In this document: in pieces, positions 58,500 through 64,000 of the stretch
Position numbering within the stretch: position 1 is the stretch's first letter
Layout of the letters: every line of letters begins with the position of its first letter
Source of the DNA: Prosthecobacter gellanilyticus
GTDB taxonomy: Bacteria > Verrucomicrobiota > Verrucomicrobiia > Verrucomicrobiales > Verrucomicrobiaceae
Length of the DNA stretch: 64,000 nt
Assembly (NCBI RefSeq): GCF_007992435.1
Contig: NZ_BKAG01000030.1
Location: forward strand, 1 to 64,000
Direction of reading: 5' to 3'
Program-made: the position numbers and the translations under genes
Notes under the pieces: model-generated
The model's database searches: none
What the model was told of the DNA's origin: nothing
What the model saw: only the letters and a program-made list of their open reading frames with translations

Positions 58500-61367
58500 C
58501 TATTCGACGCGTTGAAAGACCATGCCTGTCTGATTCTCGACCATACCTCCAGGGACAAATTGGAACTCGAAAGTCCTACCAACTAAAGACCTGGCATTTT
58601 TGGCACAAACGCCTGTTAAAAGTCCATCTCCGAAATCGCGATCCCACCCTTGCACGCCAATGCGAAATGTTGCGTTATTTCTGTCTACTTGACCCCCGTT
58701 AGTGGCTTCATAAATGGCGCGGCAGGTGCGCAGCACTTTTCCATCAGCTGACAATTCTCTATATGTGCGATGCCACATCAAGCCGTTTGCAAAGCTGATC
58801 TGGTCAGTGAACTCAATCTGAGGTAGATCCCGAGGACGGGCTACCATAACAAAACATGGTCTTGGAACAGTAATAGTCCCGGCCTTTGACGCCTGTCCCT
58901 TCGCGGGTGCAACTGGCGGAGGTTTGGGAGCCGACTCCTTGCTATCCGTCACGTCATAGACCTTGGCCTTTTGTGACGTGATGTAGATCCTTGCACCCTC
59001 AGCTCTCAAATTCATCATAAGATCAGCGCGGCCTTTGTGCCACTCGCCAGCGGCATTCTCGTTATAAAACGTGATCGTATATGTCGCGCTCCAGACACCG
59101 GCACTTTCGGAAACATTGATGGTATCGACCACCTGTTCCTGGCCTTTAGGCCACTTCTGTCGTTGTGCTGTTTCCTCGGCCTCAATGGCTGTAACTGGAA
59201 TGCGCCCTTTGTTGAGAAAGTCCACCGTGGCATCGTAGTCAGCTATCATGCCTGCAACGTCTCCGCGTGAAGCCTTCGCATGGTGTTCCGATAAAAAGTG
59301 CTTAACATCGTTGTCACTCAAGGTTGTGACTGGCGGTGCAGATGGAGAGATTGGAAGAGGTAAACTCGGGATGGGTAAACTCGGGATGGGTGAGCCTAAG
59401 ATGGGCAAAGTTGGACGGGCCAACATGGGTTCCAATATAGTCGGGGTGGCCGTTACGCGGGGTTTCTCCACATACTTTGTCACCACCATTGAAGTTGGCT
59501 CCTGCGCCAAGCTAAGGAGGTGAGGGTCTTCGAGCTCAGGCAGCGTTTCCGGAGGCGAGGACGACAAAAAGCGAAAATGTGCCCACCAATTTTGAATGCC
59601 AGGAGCCTTCCACTCGGACATCTTACCTTCCTTCCAGGTATGCAAGGTCACGGCCACATCGTCGGGCCTGATTTTGCCGTCGAACGTTGACACAATGAAT
59701 GTGGCTTTGCGCCCCTGCCATTCATGCAACCGGGCAACAGCATGCACATTCTTGTAATTAGCTCCGACAACCTCATGGTTGAGCGGGTTTATCATCGGGG
59801 GACAGATGAACAGGCATAGTTCCTTTGACTCTCCTCGGCTCATCAAACCATCGCTCTCGAGTTGTTCGAATGGGCGCGGCATTTCTACCTCCAAGACTAC
59901 ATCCGGACGGGATACCTTTTTCATATAAGTCACGAGAATCTCGTCACCACGCAAGCGGATGATCTTTGATCCATCCGATGAGCAAAAAATGCGGTCACCC
60001 TCATTGGCGGAGATAGCAGAGATGCCAAAGGCCAAAGGGAGTTGCGGATGCTCATACGTGCAGATTGTAAGCCCCGACAGTTCCCAGGGAGACTCGGGAT
60101 TACGCCTGGGCGGTGGCACGGCTGAAGTGATCAATGTCTTTAACCCAAGTTTCCAGCTGTTCTGATGAGGCCAATCATAGACAGGCCCATTCTTCCACTG
60201 CTGTTGCAGATTGCTCTCGAGTTTTGTGTAGTGTGGAGACTCAACAAATGGATGGAACAATAGGGTGTCGAGATCGAAAGCGAGACTAGCCTCATCGTCC
60301 GGAAAGAATGCTAGTTCGTCCTTTTGCCACCAATAAAGCTCTCCGCCTGGCACGTCCCGCCCGGGTGGTCGCGGAAGTTCTGTGGAAGTTTGCGCGGCGA
60401 TGCCCAGTATCCATATCCGGCGAGAACCTCCGCCGCCGATCGTGCATGCTATGGACTTCTGATCAGGTGACCAAGCTAGGGTTCCATTGGGGAAATCAGG
60501 CACTTTGATTGACGAAATTTGGACAAAGCGATGCAGATCATAGACGGCAACTACACTCCCTGCGCTTTCTGAAGCTCCAAAGGCGATGAGCGTGTTGTCC
60601 GGCGACATCGCCACTGGACAGGAACCCTGGATGCCGGTGATCGTCTTGACGGCTTCAGCTTGAAGTTCACCCACCTTAGCGGAGACAATATCCGCAGGCG
60701 GTTCATATAAAAACACAGGCGGTTTGGGAAGAATCGGAGCAGGATCTACCACACGCGCTTTGACCAGCAGGCCAAATGGCGACGCCAAGCCCACTGTCGC
60801 AATGATGGCGATAATGAATCGAACGCCTTTTACTAATCTACTAGTCGGAGGCGGAGCCGGCGCCTGGCGCTGGGTTTGCTTTGCGCCTGAAATATGGAAA
60901 CCCATCAACCCTCCAACAAAGCCACATAGGACGCTAGGCAGCAACGCTGCCAAACAGACCCCGAGAACTAACCACGCCTCCAACTTCCAAGCATGGTCTG
61001 TTGACGCAGTTGAGGCGGCCATCGCCTTCAGCACATGTAAAAAAGTCAGAGATGCTCCTCCTACCAGGGCGCAAAACACTCCGGCGGACATCCCCAGCCT
61101 ACCCCACCTGGATGGGGTGAGCGCAAACGAAGGCGAGGCTTTGCGAGTCGAAAGGATGGTCACTAATCCTGAAGCACAGGAAAAGAGCAGCAGACTGGAA
61201 AATCTTAGCCTGACCTCGTCGATGGGCGGCAAGTGGGAAAGAAGGAGCCCAGGAAGCAGCACTGAGACTATTCCAAGAAAGGTTCCCCAGGCTACCGCCC
61301 TGGCTGGCCCTTTATCGAGGATGCGAGCCTGGAGGAACTCCGGGCGGGTCTGAGACGGGAGGCTCAT
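58500..61367 (-). CDS. Membrane protein with propeller-like and NTF2-like domains (unknown function)
   Basis: A 955-residue protein. Five membrane segments lie at about 24-44, 54-72, 92-112, 131-155 and 181-203. A WD40/TolB-like propeller follows (CPVAMSPDNTLIAFGASESA, TLAWSPDQKSIACTIGGGG; ~230-520). Low-complexity repeats rich in P, S and L (~660-690) come next, then an NTF2/SnoaL-like domain (SEHHAKASRGDVAGMIADYD...WSATYTITFYNENAAG; ~690-800), and a C-terminal beta-rich domain (~830-955). No function is known. It is alone, between the replicon core and the second efflux operon. Its terminator candidate is at 58478. Confidence 0.7.
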   Translation of the reverse strand: MSLPSQTRPEFLQARILDKGPARAVAWGTFLGIVSVLLPGLLLSHLPPIDEVRLRFSSLLLFSCASGLVTILSTRKASPSFALTPSRWGRLGMSAGVFCALVGGASLTFLHVLKAMAASTASTDHAWKLEAWLVLGVCLAALLPSVLCGFVGGLMGFHISGAKQTQRQAPAPPPTSRLVKGVRFIIAIIATVGLASPFGLLVKARVVDPAPILPKPPVFLYEPPADIVSAKVGELQAEAVKTITGIQGSCPVAMSPDNTLIAFGASESAGSVVAVYDLHRFVQISSIKVPDFPNGTLAWSPDQKSIACTIGGGGSRRIWILGIAAQTSTELPRPPGRDVPGGELYWWQKDELAFFPDDEASLAFDLDTLLFHPFVESPHYTKLESNLQQQWKNGPVYDWPHQNSWKLGLKTLITSAVPPPRRNPESPWELSGLTICTYEHPQLPLAFGISAISANEGDRIFCSSDGSKIIRLRGDEILVTYMKKVSRPDVVLEVEMPRPFEQLESDGLMSRGESKELCLFICPPMINPLNHEVVGANYKNVHAVARLHEWQGRKATFIVSTFDGKIRPDDVAVTLHTWKEGKMSEWKAPGIQNWWAHFRFLSSSPPETLPELEDPHLLSLAQEPTSMVVTKYVEKPRVTATPTILEPMLARPTLPILGSPIPSLPIPSLPLPISPSAPPVTTLSDNDVKHFLSEHHAKASRGDVAGMIADYDATVDFLNKGRIPVTAIEAEETAQRQKWPKGQEQVVDTINVSESAGVWSATYTITFYNENAAGEWHKGRADLMMNLRAEGARIYITSQKAKVYDVTDSKESAPKPPPVAPAKGQASKAGTITVPRPCFVMVARPRDLPQIEFTDQISFANGLMWHRTYRELSADGKVLRTCRAIYEATNGGQVDRNNATFRIGVQGWDRDFGDGLLTGVCAKNARSLVGRTFEFQFVPGGMVENQTGMVFQRVE
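59361..59405 (-). repeat. 15-bp tandem repeat in coding sequence
   Basis: TAAACTCGGGATGGG occurs twice in succession (59361-59390) and a degenerate third copy follows to 59405. It encodes the PIPSLPIPSLPLP low-complexity stretch of the membrane/propeller protein. Such repeats change length easily. Confidence 0.8.
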
Positions 61368-61529
61368 GTTTTAGAATAATTCTGATTGTGCCAATAGGAC
61401 TCTTGCAGATCAATTCCTATATTCGAACCCACGCATTGCCCTTATCCCACCACGAACACCGACATAGGCCGCTGATCAAAAACGCGTTTGACCAGCACCT
61501 CAGCGTCGCGAGACTAGTAGCTGTCTTCA

Positions 61530-61919
61530 ATGAAACGCCTTTGGCAAATCCTCGCTATCGTCCTGCTGGCCCTCATGGTGCCTGCCTCGGCGTGCTGCCT
61601 GGTGCCTCAGGAGGCGGAAAAGAAGGCTTGCTGCGGGTGTTCTACGCATGGCGAGGAGCAAGAGACCCCGGCGTCGCCGGAGGCCTGCCCCAGCACAACA
61701 CTTGCGCATAGCCAGGTGCCTGCCCCTGTGTTGCTTCCTGCCATGCAGATGATCGAGTTGGTGAGCATCATCCACGAGATCATGCGCTTGCATGAACTGG
61801 TGGCAGTCAAAGAGTCACCAGTGCCTTTGATGACGACCGCGCCGCCGCAATTGCGGACAACGTGGGTTTTTGTGAGCCGTGCGGCATTGCCTGCGCGTGC
61901 GCCTGCCGAACTGGCCTGA
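61530..61919 (+). CDS. Small exported cysteine-rich protein ahead of the second efflux operon
   Basis: A 129-residue protein with a signal peptide (LWQILAIVLLALMVPASA). The mature part begins with cysteine clusters (CCLVPQEAEKKACCGCSTHGEE), able to bind a soft metal ion. The rest is aliphatic (LLPAMQMIELVSIIHEIMRLHEL). It lies 135 bases upstream of the efflux-channel gene. The pattern of exported Cys-rich protein then channel repeats that of the 24969 gene. Confidence 0.65.
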   Translation: MKRLWQILAIVLLALMVPASACCLVPQEAEKKACCGCSTHGEEQETPASPEACPSTTLAHSQVPAPVLLPAMQMIELVSIIHEIMRLHELVAVKESPVPLMTTAPPQLRTTWVFVSRAALPARAPAELA

Positions 61920-62054
61920 TTTCCGTGCGCTGCGCTGCCTCGACTGGCAGCGAACGACGCGCCGGAGCGATGCACACCCAATCATCGGTGTCGCCCGCAC
62001 ACCTCGTTTCGAGGCTTCTTCATGCCTGTTCTTCTCACTCAAACCCGCTCTGTT

Positions 62055-63335
62055 ATGCGCCCCCTCTTAATTTCATATTTGCTGCTGACAACCCTGCCCT
62101 CGCTTTTTGGTGCGAGCACGATGCCAGAGCCTGTCTCCATCTCGGAACTCGTTTCACGCACGCTTGCGGCCAACCCGGAGATTCGCTTTTACGAGGCGGA
62201 GATCGAGACGGCAAAAGCCACACGCAGCACGGCGGGCAGGCAGTCCAATCCCGAGCTTAGTTTGGAGGTCGGGCAGAACCGCCTGTCATCGGCGGAGGGC
62301 AATTCAAACGGCCTGGCTTTCTCCGCTGCGCTTGCTCAGCCTATCGAATGGCCGGGCAGGTTGGGGCTGCGCAAGGCTATCGCGAATCGTGACATCGCTC
62401 TCGCAGAACTCGGACTGGAGCGCTTCCGTTTTCATCTCGCTTCACGAGTGCGGGTGCTGGCCTACACACTCGCCGCCCAGCAGGAAGTTTCCAACGCGGC
62501 GAATGAGGTCGCAGCGCGATACACTTCTCTCCGGGAGGTGATGGTGCAGCGCGAGCCTGCGGGCATTGCTCCGCAGTTGGAAATCGTCACCATCGAGGCG
62601 GCAGCGCTAGTCGCTGAATCAAGAGCGGCCAAGGCAGGGGTGGAAGTGCAAAAGGCACTCCTTGAGTTGAACCAGCTTATGGGCCGCCGGGCAGACTCGC
62701 CGCTGGTGGTGAAGCGAACCGCGTTTGACATGAAGACATCGCCATCACTCGAGTCGTTGCTCGGGACAGCGATTAGGAATCACTATGACTTGCGCATTCG
62801 CCGTGCGGAGCTGGAGCAGCAGGGCTTCAAAGTCGAACTCGCCAAAAACGAGCGCTATCCCACTTTCACCATTGGCCCTTTCGTGCAGGTGCAGGACACG
62901 AAGAAGCAGGAGGATCAAACCGTGGCAGGCATTGGCATCTCTTTTCCGCTGCCGTTCTGGAAATCGGGCAAAGCCGAAGTGACCTCAGCGCAGGCACGTC
63001 AGGTGCAGGCACAGGCCACCCTTAGCGTGGCACAGCGCGAAGTGGAGCGGCAGGTCACAGAGTCCATGCTGATGTTTAAAACTCAGCAGTCACGCATTGT
63101 GCTCTGGAAAGGCGATGCCATCGCAAAGTTCAGTGAGGCTGCCGCGCTGGCAGATCGCCATTACCGCCTGGGTGCCGTGCCCATGGGCACCTTCATCGAG
63201 CTTCAAGACAAGTATCTCGAAGCGGTCGAGTCCATCAGCGAGGCGCAGTCTCAGGCGCTCGAAGCCGCGCTCACCCTTGAGGAACTTACAGGAGCACCCG
63301 GCAGCCTCATCACCCTCAACGCACCGAAATCTTAA
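62055..63335 (+). CDS. Outer-membrane efflux channel (TolC/CusC family)
   Basis: A 426-residue outer-membrane factor. The ATG at 62055 (MRPLLISYLLLTTLPSLFGA) gives a signal peptide at the terminus; a possible earlier start at 62022 adds 11 residues. Repeated helical blocks typical of the family are present (FYEAEIETAKATRSTAGRQ, SFPLPFWKSGKAEVTSAQ). The periplasmic adaptor starts 13 bases downstream. It is related to, but not closely similar to, the channel at 23575-24858. Confidence 0.85.
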   Translation: MRPLLISYLLLTTLPSLFGASTMPEPVSISELVSRTLAANPEIRFYEAEIETAKATRSTAGRQSNPELSLEVGQNRLSSAEGNSNGLAFSAALAQPIEWPGRLGLRKAIANRDIALAELGLERFRFHLASRVRVLAYTLAAQQEVSNAANEVAARYTSLREVMVQREPAGIAPQLEIVTIEAAALVAESRAAKAGVEVQKALLELNQLMGRRADSPLVVKRTAFDMKTSPSLESLLGTAIRNHYDLRIRRAELEQQGFKVELAKNERYPTFTIGPFVQVQDTKKQEDQTVAGIGISFPLPFWKSGKAEVTSAQARQVQAQATLSVAQREVERQVTESMLMFKTQQSRIVLWKGDAIAKFSEAAALADRHYRLGAVPMGTFIELQDKYLEAVESISEAQSQALEAALTLEELTGAPGSLITLNAPKS

Positions 63336-63348
63336 CCGCACATCTGCC

Positions 63349-64000
63349 ATGAAACTCTTTCTTATCGCATTGTTCATCCCCCTTGCTGCCATACTCAGCA
63401 GTTGCACCGAATCCAGCGCCAGTCCCAGCCATGCCGCTGAACCCGCGCCAGAAAATGGCGCACAGTTCAAAGAGGGGAAAGGCATCTCCCTCACCACTCT
63501 CATGATGGAGTCCATCGGCCTGAAAACAGCCGAGGTTTCGGAGGAGAAAATCGCACCCAGCTTTACAGTCACCGTGCAGAGCATGCAGCGCGGCACTGAG
63601 GCCAGCGGCTGGCTCAACGAGGCGCAGGCGGCACGAGTGCTGCCCGGCATGGAGATGGAATTAGGCACCGAGAAAGGCAGCGTGCTACGCATCGAGAAAG
63701 CGCCGTCTGTGATACACGGGGATTTTGAAGTTACGGTGCAGACGGCTACCGCCATCGAAGCGGGCAGCGCCCTCAATGCCACCTTCCGCTTTCCTGCGGG
63801 TGATCCTGTGACCGCGATTCCGAAAGCCGCGCTGCTCACCACCGCCGAGGGCACTTTTGTTTATGCTAAGAATGACGAGTTCTACCTGCGCACGCCGGTC
63901 AAAGTTGGGGCGGCGAGTGGTGAGCACGTCGAGATCACGGACGGCCTTTATACCGGAGATGAGATCGTCACCGCGCCTGTGATGTCTCTCTGGCTTGCCG
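63349..64000 (+). CDS. RND efflux periplasmic adaptor, lipoprotein type (partial, runs off the window)
   Basis: The first 217 residues of a membrane-fusion protein are visible. The N-terminus is a lipoprotein signal: MKLFLIALFIPLAAILSSC, with the lipobox LSSC (Cys19). Further in are LNEAQAARVLPGMEMELG and TAIPKAALLTTAEGTFVYAK, with GLYTGDEIVTAPV near the edge, typical of the adaptor's beta-barrel/membrane-proximal part. The order is unusual in that a lipoyl/hairpin region is not apparent in the visible part. The RND pump gene should follow beyond base 64000. Confidence 0.8.
   Translation, partial: MKLFLIALFIPLAAILSSCTESSASPSHAAEPAPENGAQFKEGKGISLTTLMMESIGLKTAEVSEEKIAPSFTVTVQSMQRGTEASGWLNEAQAARVLPGMEMELGTEKGSVLRIEKAPSVIHGDFEVTVQTATAIEAGSALNATFRFPAGDPVTAIPKAALLTTAEGTFVYAKNDEFYLRTPVKVGAASGEHVEITDGLYTGDEIVTAPVMSLWLA

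Noticed and set aside
1..64000. CRISPR array, tRNA or rRNA genes, insertion sequences
   Set aside because: No regularly spaced repeats, no tRNA-like cloverleaf found by eye, and no transposase or terminal inverted repeats were recognised.

Overview
The window looks like part of a large mobile replicon (plasmid, or integrated element) of a Gram-negative bacterium, most likely a Verrucomicrobiota member. The phylum call is an inference. It rests on a 1582-residue secreted protein combining propeller-like repeats with choice-of-anchor D, fibronectin III, BACON and He_PIG-type modules, on many secreted proteins with no recognised family, and on weak Shine-Dalgarno signals. No rRNA, tRNA, CRISPR array or IS element was seen.

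Layout. (1) 1-5.9 kb: a leftward operon of XRE regulator, membrane protein, TraG/VirD4-like ATPase and large serine recombinase (cut by the window edge), controlled from a palindromic operator pair. (2) 6.2-11.0 kb: the giant secreted protein. (3) 11.3-25.4 kb: a metal resistance island with an HME-RND tripartite pump, a NicO/RcnA-like exporter, a P1B ATPase next to a decayed second copy, a membrane-anchored CnrX/ZraP-like protein, a His-rich secreted protein and several small envelope proteins. (4) 25.6-27.0 kb: a CHC2/TOPRIM primase and a small partner. (5) 27.2-35.1 kb: an HXXEE membrane protein and then a tightly coupled, more AT-rich six-gene operon (PEP-synthase/rifampicin-phosphotransferase-like enzyme, FAD monooxygenase, KAS III, alpha/beta hydrolase, BtaA-like DUF3419 enzyme, VTT membrane protein). 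It looks like an undescribed lipid or polyketide pathway. (6) 34.9-42.0 kb: leftward element genes: replication-relaxation protein, an unrecognised coupled pair (one with a PLD-like motif), ArdC antirestriction protein and a second TraG/VirD4-like ATPase. (7) 42.1-53.0 kb: an Ssp-type DNA phosphorothioation locus, sspB-sspC-sspD, followed by a double-GHKL histidine-kinase-like protein and a receiver-like protein, with a convergent cysteine desulfurase (sspA). SspE is absent. (8) 53.0-58.5 kb: the replicon core: structured non-coding DNA, NYN nuclease, ParB, ParA, a duplicated winged-helix Rep, a ribbon-helix-helix protein, and three copies of an ACTTCGGGCGCCCGAAGT-type palindrome that is a good parS candidate. 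(9) 58.5-64 kb: a 955-residue membrane/propeller protein and the start of a second RND efflux operon that runs off the window.

Together these suggest a self-maintaining, probably mobilisable replicon carrying metal resistance, a biosynthetic cassette, and a defence island beside an anti-restriction gene. The strongest candidates for something new are the phosphorothioation locus with its kinase/receiver pair, the 27.7-35.1 kb biosynthetic operon, and the coupled pair at 35.9-39.4 kb.
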